Shown: positions 46,634 through 58,906, counted from the first letter of the stretch. The stretch is DNA of 64,000 nt from Zarea fungicola (GCA_900169235.1 FWCC01000269.1:124001-188000), one strand, 5' to 3'. Notes: generated from the letters alone by a model not told the origin. A program made the numbers and translations.

Positions 46634-46888
46634 TCAAGCACTGATACCTGTGCAGTACACGCCGAGAAACCAGCGACAAGTGTCTGAGCATCCTTGGGTG
46701 GCGTTCCATACTCTCATCATTTGCCAGACCGACTGTCCGGAAGGATCAAAAATTGGCTCTTCAACCCACATTCCACCATATTTTCGCAGAGGAGAACGCC
46801 ATTGAAGAAACGCCCAGTCAGGTCCGAACGCATATGCACGCCAATGCAAAATGCAGTACACGTCAATCAATCCTGCGATCTTCCCCAA
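46634..46888 (-). CDS. weak candidate: short Trp-rich frame
   Basis: An open frame of 84 codons begins with a non-ATG codon and reads, in part, WRAYAFGPDWAFLQW and CSDTCRWFLGVYC. It could be one exon of a split gene or a relic. No partner exon with good splice sites was found, so this is listed only as a candidate. Confidence 0.15.
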   Translation of the reverse strand: MGKIAGLIDVYCILHWRAYAFGPDWAFLQWRSPLRKYGGMWVEEPIFDPSGQSVWQMMRVWNATQGCSDTCRWFLGVYCTGISA

Positions 46889-47062
46889 TCATGCAGCTTA
46901 CGGGCGGTTAAATTGGCCGCAGCCAGCCACCAAGGCTACCATCTCGCGGAGCGTCGCAGAAAAGGGCAGGAGAAAAAAAAATATCCCTTAATCCGTACAT
47001 GATCAGCAGGCAGAGCAGAATTTTCCCTGCTTTTGCAAAGTAAAGAAAAACTATTTATGAGG

Positions 47063-47242
47063 TTATATATCTTGCATGCTCGCCATCTCAACTGCCGCCC
47101 AACTCGGTAATTTCGGCATTTGTCCAATAAAGTTGCGGTGGCGAGTGACAAAATGCTCGTATCCTGAATCGTCATTTTTTATACATATCGGAGAGCCAAC
47201 AGCCAAGAAAAGAAATAACACAAGTCTTAATACGATGGGCAT
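47063..47242 (-). CDS. weak candidate: short peptide with signal-like N-terminus
   Basis: A 59-codon ATG frame starts MPIVLRLVLFLFLAVGSPIC, which looks like a signal peptide, followed by a 40-residue tail with no further Cys. It might be a first exon or chance. The frame at 46634-46888 lies downstream on the same strand, but no convincing splice connects them. Confidence 0.2.
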   Translation of the reverse strand: MPIVLRLVLFLFLAVGSPICIKNDDSGYEHFVTRHRNFIGQMPKLPSWAAVEMASMQDI

Positions 47243-50200
47243 ATTGCCCTGCAAGGGTAAATCCTGATTTCCGACACGTTGTGACGGGCATTTATAGGCC
47301 CTAGGACGCAAGCCACCCGGTAGGCCCGCCGCATAATTAGGCAGGGTTACAAGGAGAAGCTGTCTGTGTGACAGAGCGAGCTGGGATTTTGGTATGCAAA
47401 TGGTAAGATCGGCGACGCCACTTCTATATATGGGGGATTAAGGTGTGAATTAGGTATTCCGCAGCGAGAGGCATCTTGGCTCGCCGGATGATTGTGTCCG
47501 GAGCAAAATATTACAAAGTAAAGGTTTTGATCAAGCAGGTTTTTTTTATCGCTATTTCAACCCTGGAGAGCTGAGCTCCAGCCTACGGTGGTGAACAGAG
47601 TATGAAGCCGCAGTTGGATCGGCCGCATGTAGTCCATGACACGAGCTGATCGGCGAATTGTTATTGGTGATGCATGCAACTGTACTGTGTGGCAGACTGG
47701 CCATTAATGTGACGTCCCATTAACAGCACCACAAATTAAAAGATGAATATAACGCTGCGCGAGAAAGTTGAGATTGGTTTAAACGAATGTTGAACGGCCG
47801 GGCGAGACGATGTCGTCACAGCACTCTCGGGTAGTGATCAAGACGAGTAATTCTGGCTGCAAATCGTCAATGGCTGCGCAAGTACCAGTAGAACCATATT
47901 TGATAGACTAGGAGCAACCCTACATATGCATCATGTCTCAGATTACTGTCTTGCGTCGAGGCTGAGTGCTGGGAACGGCCCGGATGGAGATGCAAGCTGC
48001 AGGCATTCCCCACGCGGTGCTGCCCGGGAGGTTCTTTATTGGAGGTACGTTTTTGCAGGGATGCCCAAAGCTGCACGGTGAACTCAGCCGGTGACAAGTA
48101 GTAGCATCCGGGCCAGTGAGCATGATGTCCGAAACTTGCTCCGGGTTTCCATTGTTGCAGAGTTAATATGATAATTCCATGACTCCTCCAATCAATGTGC
48201 TCGCTATGATGCTTCTCGAGTCTAAAGAAGGATTGCAGTAGGGAAAAAAAGAAGAAAATATACACTAATTGCCATAAATTGTTTCTCTTCCCAGGCGCCG
48301 GAATGACTGCTCCCCACCATATGAATCGGTCTCCAGTACGCTAAAATGAGAATGGAGGGCTGGCCCTTCCTTTCTCCACTGAACCGTAGTCCATGGCCTC
48401 ACTTCGTTGCTCTTTCGATTCTATAACTGGTCTTGAGCCTGGACGTCAACGCTAGATACGCCTGTCTCGGACGTCAAGGTGGCTTTTGTATTCTAAACCA
48501 GCGAGGCTGCAGTTTGCTAGCGCATTGATGTGCTGTCAAACAACCCAATTCTGGTTGAAAGTTTAAGACAATCATGAAAGTTAAAGGAAATAGACTGGTT
48601 ATGGCCGCCTGGTTGTTCTGAGACTAACTGAAGAAACATTCTCAGTGGGCACCTCAGATGATCAACCAAAATAACTTTTTGACGCCCGGCTCACTCAGCT
48701 GCCTTCAGTTCCATCGATACAGTTGCACCACCGTAAACAACATTTGAGCCTACGATTAGCGAGCCGTCAACTTACCAACACTGCAGGGAGACGAATGTGA
48801 TACCTGGTACTGGTAACTCTGGAAAGCTTGTCGACCCCAGCCAGCCACCTCACGCCCAAGGACCCATCCTCCAACCCGATTAGAACGTGGCGCTGTAGTC
48901 CAGTTTTTACTGGTAGTTTCATGGCCTGGAGGGGAAATTCAGGGCATTTTTAGCAAAACTACGGAGCATTGCCTTAAAAAATGTGGCCGCCGGGTCGATC
49001 CCCCATGTCTCCGGACCCCTGTCGGTGAGCGCCCAACCAGCAAAGGGGCTTCCAAGCTTCTTCTTCTTTTTCCGGTGTGGCTCACTGGAGCAACGGTGCC
49101 AAACACCCCTCTAGGCTGCGATCAGCGAGAATGCTGGCACAGCTGAGGTTATCAAAAAACAGGTAAACCCTTTTATAGCAACCATTTCAGTCGAGTCAAA
49201 GAGCCGAAGACTTTTTGCCAGAAAGTTCGCCAGGCTGCAGAAATGGAAGTCGGTATCTTGCATCATCAGAGTAAGGTTTTTCAGCACGGAGGTCGCCGGG
49301 CATGGGCCGCGAGTAGGCAAGGGAGCCAGCGAGAGAGACAACGCCCTCTGGCTGGTGGACGCAGTCAGCGCCAAGACGCCATTCATCCCAACTTGCATAG
49401 ATGGCTGAAGGGGCTGAGAGGTATCAAGATGCAACTCCAGAGCGTGGCTGGCCGGTTAGCGAGAATCGTCCACCAGACCAGGGGCTAGACTAATTAGTCA
49501 ACCCTCTTGTCGCCGAGCAGACGTCGTAGTATCAGCGAGCGAACCATGCCGGGCGGTCAAGATTATTTCCTGGGCGGAGATTGGGCAATGATGGATTTAA
49601 GAATTCAATACATGTTTTGTTTATGACTTCTTTCTTGCAGAAACAATGGCCATGTCTTGCTGAATCGATGGACCATGTCTAGGGCAGTCTGCATCTTGGG
49701 ATCAGCGCACCCATAGCCTAAACTTACTACTAGGATTTCTACTTTTAGTTTTCGGGTAGCTCAGGATTACACCCGTCGTGACATTGCGCGAATAGCCGCA
49801 TCTACTCGGAAACTCAGACATCTGAAAGGGGCTAACGCATGTCTCACTCAGGGCGAGTTGTCAAAAAGTTCCACCCACAAACCTTGGCGGGCATAGCCAG
49901 GTAGCTCGAAAGCGGGATTTGAGGTTCCTCTTTTCTAATTTAAAAATTTAGAGTATCATTCTCGCGATCTAGTTGGTGGCTTTTTGCTTTGCTTTGCTGT
50001 GCCCTTCTTGGCAGGCCGCGGGGGCCGTTGCCAAAGTTGGCTAATACGCAGGTGAGAAGAAGCAAAATGGGAGCCCAAAACAACTCAACGTAACCAAATG
50101 TGACATATCAAAACTGAGCTAGGAAATTACGTCCTCTGCAAAGCCGATGTCTGTGTCCATTATTCTGAGTGCATTGCAGGTCCCAATGTGGACACACGTT

Positions 50201-51742
50201 ACCTGCATGCTATGGTAAATGTGATAAGTCGCCAATGGGCTTGCCAGATTGCCTGCTGTCCACCGGCTGCCTGTCTTCTCGTTACACTGCAGGAACAAGG
50301 ATTCAGGTTCAGCCTATGACACGTACATTTTATTGTAGCTCACCAAGTGAAGCCGGTGAGAAAGCATAGAGGGGGCGCCACTGTTACTAAGAGACGAGTA
50401 CACACAGGTGGAAGCTATCCGGCCTCATCTAAGATTCACAGCCCATATACGCAGTGGAGGGAGGGTCAAAGCCCAGGGGCACAACAGCGACGCTCCACTG
50501 CCGAGCCGGGCTTTTCTGCGATACTCCGATGTTAGCGCGGGAAACTCTCCCAATCCAGCAGCTTCCCAGTGTTGTGCTTGGCCAGGGGAGAAGAGTATTG
50601 TAACTCCGCTCTACATGCTCTCCACCTTGTATTTGGCATCCCGAAGAGCAGATGCAAAGACGACCCTTCAGCTGCTCTCTCCTCACATCATCGCCAGCTC
50701 TTGAGCAAAAAGAATGTCCATGTTATGCTCTTTTAGGAGAGACTTGATACACCTCAACTCGTCTACTTCACTTCAGCTGCACGAGTGCTAAGCATTCTGT
50801 GTAACTCTCCGCGAACTAGAAAGCCCGGCATATGGATGCAGGATACCCGCAAGCCCACGATTTTATCTTGGCAGCTTTGTCTCCCTGTCCAATTGCCATT
50901 GCTACCCGGCCCCATTCAGCGAAACTGTAATTATTTGAATACAGTTGGTGGCTGCATATGCGTGCGCGCTGGAGTGTCTCCGCGTGCAGTCGCTAAAAGC
51001 CAGGCCTGCAAGTCTCGGACCAGCTGGCTTCCTTACGACTACTAGTCTGCATTGAAAATGTCACCAGGGACCCAAGTTGAGAAACAAATGACTGTGCATA
51101 ACTGTATTCCTTGCATGAGCATGGCTGATGCGACAACGCAGTTGTACAGTAGCATCTCACTGTCACCCCATCCAGTCTGCCGCATCGAAACTAGAGTAAT
51201 AACAAAGATTCGTGTGTCTGGTCATCTGCATCCTGTAGTTCCTTACGCCTGTACTTGTCATTCTGTTTTCCGTCGTCTCCCTTTTCTACGGTGATGACGG
51301 TGGTGGTTCAGACATTTGGTTCAGAGCTCATGACCGTTAAGAGGACACTCCACACAAAGCAAGCTCTCCCATGCCCAACCGCCAAGATCAAATCCGTCGC
51401 AAAGCCTGGATATGGGGCCGAAATCCACTTTACAGCTCGCTGCTGTAATAGTCGCCCCTTGCTATAGTTTCTTTTCGTATCCTCCTCATTGCTGCTGCTG
51501 CGTAGTTTAGCTAGTGGGGCGCACGTCCGCTTTGATGCCTCTTGGGCCTGCAGGGAACATCAACAGCCTCGAACGCCACATTATGTTTTGTTTTTTTCTC
51601 AAATTCCTGTTTTCTGTTCACTGGTTCGACTTGTGTGGACTGTTGAGGTCAAAATATACGAGTGGAGCTGGGGCAGAGCAACACTGAGAAGAGGAGTGAG
51701 AGACAACCAGCATTGATACCCATCTACATACAAGAAATCAAG

Positions 51743-51750
51743 TATAAAAA
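51743..51750 (+). promoter_or_regulatory. TATA-like box of the hydrophobin-like gene
   Basis: TATAAAAA about 130 bp upstream of the ATG at 51874, followed by a CT-rich leader (CCCCCCTTCTTCTCCCTC), a common layout of strongly expressed fungal genes. Confidence 0.5.
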
Positions 51751-51873
51751 GGACAAGAATTCCCCCCTTCTTCTCCCTCGAATCATTCACATCATCACAC
51801 TCGCAATCATTCTACACACTTCTTCACAACTCAGTCTTTGCCTTGCAAAACCCACAAACACAAACCGTTCAAA

Positions 51874-52294
51874 ATGAAGTTCATCGCTGCCACTGCTCTC
51901 CTCGCCGGCGCTCTTGCTGCCCCTGCCGAGATGGACGTCCGTACCAACGTTGATGTTTGCCCGCAATTCCTCTTTTCTGTCCCCCAATGTGTTTCCGCCA
52001 ATGTCGCCAACCTTGCGTGCCTGGATGCCACGAACCGTACGTCTAGCATTGAGCTTCTCCATGTTTACACGCGTTTCACTAACAAGCGGTGCAGCCAGCA
52101 GAGTCCCTCGCGATGGCCCGGACTTCAAGAACATCTGCGCCGCCATTGGCAAGCAGGCTTCCTGTGCCACCCTCCCCCTTGTAAGCAACCTAGAATATTT
52201 TGGTAATTAATCTGGAAATGAATCCCTACTAAACAAGTTCACGAAACAGCTCGGCCTGGGTCTCCTTTGCATCCCTGCCGTTGGTGCCCAGTAA
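51874..52294 (+). CDS. class II hydrophobin-like protein with six instead of eight cysteines
   Basis: Three exons, 51874-52036, 52095-52180 and 52250-52294, with introns of 58 and 69 bp, give 97 residues, exactly hydrophobin-sized. A signal peptide MKFIAATALLAGALAAP is followed by a class II framework: VCPQFLFSVPQC, then LACLDATN, NICAAIGKQASC, and ATLPLLGLGLLC near the C-terminus. The two CC doublets that define hydrophobins read CV (after SVPQ) and CA (after KQAS), so Cys3 and Cys7 are absent. In the known pairing (1-6, 2-5, 3-4, 7-8) this removes the partners of Cys4 and Cys8 and leaves 1-6 and 2-5 intact. Hydrophobins coat spores and hyphae by self-assembly at interfaces. Frame, intron positions and length argue against a pseudogene. 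Confidence 0.8.
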
Positions 52295-53688
52295 ATGGCA
52301 ACATCGCACTATTAGCCCCTCTGATATTGTTCTGGATGAAGCCGGAAGCAGGTTTATAGTGACGCACTGGATAATGTTGAAGATGAAGAGCCCAGCTGCA
52401 ACGTTTATAGCTGAGCGAGCGCTTGTGTTTGTGGATTTCTTTCGCAGCTTGTTATTCTTGGCAGCTTCCCTAGTGTACAGAAAATGGGTGGCATTATATA
52501 AATTTGTACATTGTACATATCAAGAAAATACAAATGCAGACTTTACGAAACCTACTTGGTTGATTTTACAGTTGGTGATTTTCATGTGCTTTATAATTCC
52601 GATGCGAGCACTGAGCTGAGGAGTGTCTGAGGTGGTCGCATATGCTGAAGATTTGAGTCATCAAAGTAACACGTCTTGTCAGACAATGTCTTGCTCTTGG
52701 CAGGCGACAGCTGAGGGTTCATTGAATTAATAAGAAGTCTCAAAATGGGGACTGAACGTACTAATCACGAGTAATTGCTTTTGCGCTGTCGTGTCTCCTG
52801 CGCTAGCTGTCCACGACGGCTCAATGGCTGAGGGGATAACACGGAGGGGATAAAAAAAGAGCCGTCATAACAAGGATTAACTATTGCATGAAGCTTGGCG
52901 TGGCCGAATACAGCCTTACATGATTCCCAACATGCCACACGGAACATATTCCGCGATCGCAGAAGCACTGGACAAACGGAATGAGAGAAATAAATGTAAC
53001 CAGGAGATACCGAAATTTACAGTATTGGCTCAAAAGAGCTCGTGGCGTTTACTTTGCCACAGCAGTGGCCGCTCTACAGATGGCACATGGAGAAAACACA
53101 TGATTTAGGCAAACGGCATTTTTGAGGAGGTGATTTCAATTCAAAATTTCGCACAACAGTTAAACCCCATCTTAATCTATGAGAAGTAGCATTCGTCGCC
53201 AACTGGAACAATCTTCCTGTCGGCGATTATCACACGGCACAAATCGGTCTCGCAACATACCTGCAGGCAAAACGTTCCATCTCAACATGTAATACCCCAG
53301 CTCGACCGATCAAATATCTCGAAATGTTATAGTCCTTATATTCCAATGTACAGGAACAAATAACGTTTAAATTTATGTCAAAAGAACATACCTCTGGCAC
53401 ATAAGCGCGTAGTTTTTAGGAAGCACCACGACCACACATCCCTGCGACACCAAGCTGGTTGATCTCCAACTAGCACAATCAGCCCTTTCCAATTTTTGTA
53501 ATTTTGAGAAACTCTTGACCTATCAACCCTAGTCAGAAGTGACTTGCACAGCGTGCAGCAGGGGTTCCAACGCAAAGGCGACATACTTCTTCCGACAGCA
53601 GCCCGGCCCGGCCTGCAAGCTGCGGTGCAACATGGCCTCCTTCTGCACATCTCGCCGCCATGTTCGTGTGCCCGCCTGACCGCCTCAC
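52295..53688. other. intergenic; nothing recognised
   Basis: Spacer between the hydrophobin-like gene and the first MCEF gene. An alternative 3' exon of the MCEF gene might lie at about 53532-53618, minus strand. No other coding evidence. Confidence 0.4.
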
Positions 53689-53985
53689 TCACTGCGAGAC
53701 GCAAAAGTCGGCGCATATTTTGCATATCTTGCTCGCCGGACGAAAAGTGTGGCCGTCGCCGGTCGGCCCCGTCCTGGAGGCTGCCGATGTGTTGGGGCAC
53801 TCGCGGAGGGGGAACGCCTCGCGCGACATGATGAAGGCGCGCGCCCTGCATACGACTGAGGACTGGAACGGCGGATTGATGCAGTGGCGGAGGCCGTATG
53901 GGGTCTGCACGCCGTCGCCCGCCCGCCTGCATCTAGCCTCTGCCGCGCATGGGCAGAATTCTCGAACAAGGTTGAACTCGCACAT
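53689..53985 (-). CDS. Cys-rich MCEF-family protein, copy 1
   Basis: ATG frame of 98 residues starting MCEFNLVREFCPCAAEARC, with nine or more Cys and a C-terminal CKICADFC. It matches the frame at 55755-56117 in its start MCEF, in Cys2, Cys11, Cys13 and Cys19 at identical positions, in a shared CPNT..AA/AS.R.G block and in a C-terminal CxxC motif. It has no signal peptide, so an intracellular, perhaps zinc-binding, role is inferred. The sequence is GC-rich compared with the surroundings. The 3' end may be spliced: a GTGAGT just at the stop could join to a downstream frame with GPGCCRKK. I do not know a named family. Confidence 0.5.
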   Translation of the reverse strand: MCEFNLVREFCPCAAEARCRRAGDGVQTPYGLRHCINPPFQSSVVCRARAFIMSREAFPLRECPNTSAASRTGPTGDGHTFRPASKICKICADFCVSQ

Positions 53986-55754
53986 ATTTTATGCTTTGGA
54001 GGTTTGGGGAATGGCGGGCGTCGTCTTCTTTTAAGCAACTCGTGAGCAAAGCTCAAACTGTAAATTGCATGCCTTTGGGATAAGAAGGAGTACTCATTTT
54101 ACCGCTTTTTCTCGCTTTTGGTAAGGGTATCACGACGTACGACGTTGAATAGCTGGCTCTAGGCACACTGCAGAACCCTTCCGATAAGCGGAATCCAGAG
54201 GTAGCGCACTATTCCACACAATTCCACAGCATGTGAGGCTTTTACCCGTGAACAAACGAGTACTTGGAGTTGATGCAGTATCCAAGGGCAGTCATTGGTG
54301 ACAGGTAATTATGCTGTCCGACACTCTCGCCGATGACACCGAACAAGGAAGTATTTGCGATTAGCCTGACATGTAAATGTTCTCTCCCAAGAGCCTTCCG
54401 CTGTGACTTTTATGAATCACAGTAGTACCTAATGCCTGCTGTGGTCAAGTCTCACAAGCCGTATTCGCATCCATCCTGACAAATGTCTCCTCGTCAATGT
54501 TTCGTCCACCTCGTCGTACTACAAAAGGGATCCTAACCGCCCATCTCGTTTTCCTCATTCAACTTCTTCTCCATTTTTCCAATTCATTCTGTACTTCGTC
54601 GACTGGCATATTTTCACTTGATTCTTTTGCAATCTTATCACAAGTGCAAACTTTTCGAATCGAATGAAAACTTGCTCAACTTGCTCAACTTGCCCATCTG
54701 CGGGACAGATTTTGTTATTTTCGGCCTTCTCTAGGTTTCTTTTTTGCATTTAGTAGGTATTTTCATGCCCTGTCGAGAAGTTGGAGACATTCTAGTGGAT
54801 GTCCACTTGATACTGAGCCGCATGGCGTAACACCACGCTCCATGGACGACGCAAAACGTGCAGCAAATGTTTCTCGAGTTTCAAATGGAGCACTTCCCTG
54901 TCAATCTCGCAAAGGTCACTCTCGGTCGGAAACCCTTTGATTTATTGTAGGAGTTGACCATGAAACATTTCCCACGCATTGTCAACAAGACTCTATATGA
55001 AAACCGGCTAAACGGTGCCTTTCACGGAGAGCGAGATGGAGATTCCATGGCTCGCCAGACCCTCCAAGACATAAAAGCTACGTCCGCCTTCCCGTCAATC
55101 GATGGAGAGGGCCTCAACAAGGCCCAACCAGCTATATTCATCAGCCGCATCCTCGGCAATTGGTCCGGCATAACGTCTAATACTGCCAACAAAGGCCGGG
55201 CCAGTGATACCAAGGCTGGGTACAGCTCCCTAAACGACAACCCAGCACGCTAATATTTGGTAATTTGCAACTGATGACCTGCCTGTGATGAATTTGTTAT
55301 GTAGAGGTACTCACTTGAAATAGATGACTATAATGACAGATTGGGAATGGGAGAAGGCTTGTGCAGTCAGTCAAGGTCTCTGGTTGAGAATAGACGATGA
55401 AAACGCCCTCAGCCGCAACGAGGACAAACTCATATGCAAAAGGCATGACTTCAGAGGGAAATTGAACATGGTTGTAAACTGAGGTTTGCAAGCGGAAAAT
55501 CGGCTTCTCATGCTACATGTCGCTTTCAGTTCTCTCCGTGCCAGTTCCTCTCAATGAACCTCGCACGGTCCTCTTGCAGGTAAAACATGCAAAATCAATT
55601 CCGAGTTGTATTCAACTTCTAAAAGCTAAGCCAACTAATGTACTGAGCAGACACAATGACCCTCAGTCTCAAAGCAACTCTTGCATCCGACCAATTCTCA
55701 ACATATTCCACTCCATCACACTGTTGCACCTCCGCTGTTCCAATGCCCTCACAT
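53986..55754. other. intergenic between the MCEF paralogs; nothing recognised
   Basis: AT-rich in the middle. An ATG frame at 54960-55253 (+) has no motif and overlaps a frame of similar length on the other strand, so neither is believed. Confidence 0.45.
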
Positions 55755-56117
55755 TCACTTTCGCGTCTTTTTCGGCGACCGTCTCAGCGGCGGCTGCGGG
55801 ATCGATTTCCACGAGTGATCCCGCGGATCGGGCGGTGGGCAATTGACACATCCAATGCACACGGTGTTGAGCTCACTGTACTCGGTTTCTTCCCGGCCGT
55901 TTCGCGCTGCGGGCAACGTGTTTGGGCAGTGCCTCGATGGGTTCACATGGTCCCCTTGTTCCCTCATCCGATATGGACATGCAAGACTAATGATCTCGGG
56001 ATCGCCCACGGCATGCGGAAATTGGCCGCCCATGAAAATACGTCTCACGGCGCGCATGCGGCAGAGACGCCCAGCCATGCAGGGGCAGATCTTTTGGATT
56101 CTGCGAAACTCGCACAT
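55755..56117 (-). CDS. Cys-rich MCEF-family protein, copy 2
   Basis: ATG frame of 120 residues starting MCEFRRIQKICPCMAGRLC, paralogous to copy 1 located 1.8 kb away on the same strand. Shared features are four N-terminal Cys at the same spacing, the block RHCPNTLPAARNG and a CIGCVNC cluster. A central insert (about residues 20-46, Arg- and Gly-rich) is longer than in copy 1, and the C-terminus is basic and Pro/Ser-rich (PLRRSPKKTRK). No signal peptide is present. Conservation of the Cys frame between the copies is evidence that both encode, or recently encoded, protein. Role unknown. Confidence 0.55.
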   Translation of the reverse strand: MCEFRRIQKICPCMAGRLCRMRAVRRIFMGGQFPHAVGDPEIISLACPYRMREQGDHVNPSRHCPNTLPAARNGREETEYSELNTVCIGCVNCPPPDPRDHSWKSIPQPPLRRSPKKTRK

Positions 56118-56410
56118 TGCTCTTGTTCAATTCTGATGTGGATCTTTTGGGAGAATGGTAATTAGTGACTTGTTGTTAATGGGTTGGTTCTGTTGGCTCT
56201 GTTGGTTAGATTGAGGTATTGGAATGGAAACTCTTTCTCTTCAAGGTGCATCCCATCCGTGGTATTTATACTTGACGTAACTGATGACTTTTACCGGCGC
56301 GTGCGACCTAATCACTGTAAAAAATGCTCATTTCGAATGTTTCAAGGAAAGCTTTGCGCAGTGGTAGTGTTGGTTGTTCCACGGTGCCCGGTTGCTCGCT
56401 TCATTCTCAG

Positions 56411-56432
56411 CGTTGGCGTTGGCGTTGGCGTT
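56411..56432. repeat. GTTGGC hexanucleotide repeat
   Basis: Three consecutive GTTGGC units plus a partial one. Confidence 0.7.
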
Positions 56433-58788
56433 TTGGGAGGACGGCATTGATTCACGACGGAAGTTCTAGGATTGAAAGCATCTGTTAAGCAACAGAAATT
56501 AGAAGGAGTTGTGTTGTGTAAATTCGCCGCGCTTAACCATCGTGTGTACATGTTCCATCACACTGTGCGTACTTCTGCAGTTTCACCCTTGCGTATAACT
56601 ATACGAACAATCGGAGTTGAACAATGTTCGATGACTTCCTTCTACTGGCGTGGTAAGTTGAGTGATTCACGGTGAGAAACGAAGCACAAAAGGCTTGTGA
56701 TGTATATTGTTTTTAATCAAGAGCATTTTCATTCTTCATTCGCACACTTTGATTCACTTTGTATAGCATGATTATGATTGGCAGTAGCTCGTGTCGCTGT
56801 GCATCAGTGCTGGTCATGACTGGAGCGACAAATGGCGCTTGTCACTCTAACAGCATTCAACAGCCATCCTTTCTATGCTCTTCCTGGCTGCAGAATATTG
56901 CAACATTTGATTTTAACAAGCAATAACCAATATTCTCCAAGTTCAGTTCAGAGTTCCAATTTGGCGCTTCTTATTCCAGTGGACCCGTCATGTCCCAAGA
57001 GCGGGCACGGGCGGCCCCGTCACGGCCCCATGATAGCCACCTCTGAGGCCGTTGCAAGGTTAATTTTTGGCGGTGGGTTTGGCCATCGGGGGCAATGGCG
57101 ATCGGGCAAGCCCTATTTGCAGTAAACTACGCAGAACAAGGCAGTGAGCGGCAGGGGAAGAGCGACATGAAGGGAAGCTCTGCATATCCATCAACACCGC
57201 ATGCGTCCATGTCAATACACCTTTTTGTTCTATATGCCAGTCAATAATAAGTCATGAATTTGGAGCGCGCAGTGCATAATAGTGAACGTAATAGTCAGGC
57301 TCCAGCGAAATTACCGTCTGTTGGTGGCGTCAAGCCACCATCCGTCGCTGGCCCTTGAGATTCCGTCGGGACTTGTCTGGGGAAGTTTCCCTTGTCCTGG
57401 GGGAACTTGCAGAAATGCAAATGCAGCAGAATCATTCTTGGCGCAGTCATGTGCCGAAAATACTCCATAAGTAAATCCGCAATGAGAAGGATTCCGCTCC
57501 GCCGGGGCTTTTCATTGTCTTCAACGCAATGCAAAATGCTGGCCGCCCGTTCCTGATGCGTTGTAATTGCGAGCGCCGTGGCAAAAACGCCACCCGTACG
57601 CCGCAGCCTTCTCCTCACTTCAATTCAGAAAATATCCTTGGGGCCGTATTTCACATGAGAGGGAAATACAGGACCCCCGCACCGTAAGCCGCGGCAGTGA
57701 ATCAAGCCCAGCTCAGCCCAATCTATTCAGAATGGACACCGTCAAGGTGCAATGCTACCAAGCCAGGAACAAATTCAATCTATTTTCTTCTCCACCTTGG
57801 TGGAGATGGTGTCATCTATCGGGTGCAGCGGGTGCGGGGGGGACAGACAGAATATTATAAACCAGAGAATGGAGGGAGCCTTGCGAGTTGGGGGACGCCT
57901 TGAACGGGATAGAAACGTGGGTACGGGTACTATTCTTTTTAACTTTTTGTCTTGGGTTTATTGACTGAACTATGCCGGTATTGCTGTTTGATCATCACGT
58001 CTCTGGTCACGGATCCGCCTATTAGACGACCTATTGTGCAACAAACCGACATTCTTGCACAACCATCACGAGCTTTTTCCTGTTGCTTCGTCCTGTTGTT
58101 CCGTGCGCCCGATGTAATGATTCAAAGAACGAGTAATTTAGCCAGACGAAACAATAATCACAGCGTACGAGCGAAGGAGCACAAGCAGGCCGCCCTGGTC
58201 ACTTGCTTCCCCGGACTGCCTGCCCGATTGAGTAAGACGCCGGGGCCGAAAGCGGGTAAGCTGGAGGAAGACGAATAAAATGAGTTGTTTTAGTCTGGTT
58301 TTTCTTTTTGTTGTGCCTTGTCAGTTCGACAGTCAGCTCAGGAACTAGGCTAGTGAAGAAATATGGCTGGCTAGCTGCTTTGATGGGCTGGCTACGCATA
58401 TGACAGGGGCCAAGCGTAATATTCCTCCACCCAACCTGCCCATGCTCGTCGCCGGGGAGCTTCCAATTCGCATAGTTCGCGGGGTAACAGCTCGTAACTG
58501 CTGCTACAACTGACGAGAGAGGGCGGTATGCCAAAACAAGTCACTGTCGCCATGTTGTAACGGTATTAGTGCCATCATGGCTTGCATGAACCCCCTGGTC
58601 CTGGGCTTACTCTAGTACGAAGGAAGGGAAATGTTCCTCGGCTCCCCCATCCCATTGCAACCTTTGTTTTTACCATGTGGAAGGAATCTCACCTGCACTG
58701 CGAGGGACCTAGTCATTATTACGAATCCATGTAGTCTGTTATTATAGTAGTATGCCACTTGGGGTAAAGGCTCCCATGCATTGAAGCC

Positions 58789-58797
58789 TATATAAAC
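58789..58797 (+). promoter_or_regulatory. TATA-like box of the HsbA-like gene
   Basis: TATATAAAC 110 bp upstream of the ATG at 58907, followed by a C/T-rich leader, suggests a strong inducible promoter. Confidence 0.5.
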
Positions 58798-58906
58798 AGT
58801 GTTGATCCCCCCATTCTGTAAATCTTCCTTCCTCTTTTGCCCATCCAACGTTTTCCAATCGTTTGCCGATCATCCTTCTTAGCACTAGCCAAGTCCATTC
58901 ATCAAG

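Larger units (their letters stand above)
45922..51873. other. gene-poor segment of 6 kb
   Basis: The stretch between the sedolisin and the hydrophobin-like gene holds no well-supported gene. It has many short broken frames, two weak candidate frames (46634-46888 and 47063-47242, minus) and no recognised transposase or reverse transcriptase. Base composition is near average with AT-rich parts. Old decayed repeats are possible but could not be shown. Confidence 0.45.
56118..58906. other. intergenic, 2.8 kb; nothing recognised
   Basis: Only short frames without motifs. A GTTGGC microsatellite lies at 56411-56432 and a TATA box of the HsbA-like gene at the right end. Confidence 0.45.

Noticed and set aside
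53378..53932. Minus frame of 184 codons overlapping MCEF copy 1
   Set aside because: The overlapping frame at 53689-53985 shares a Cys pattern with copy 2, while this one is Arg-rich and without a match. A small part could be an alternative 3' exon.
54960..55253. + strand ATG frame of about 97 codons
   Set aside because: No motif, no signal peptide and a frame of similar length on the other strand; no basis to prefer it.
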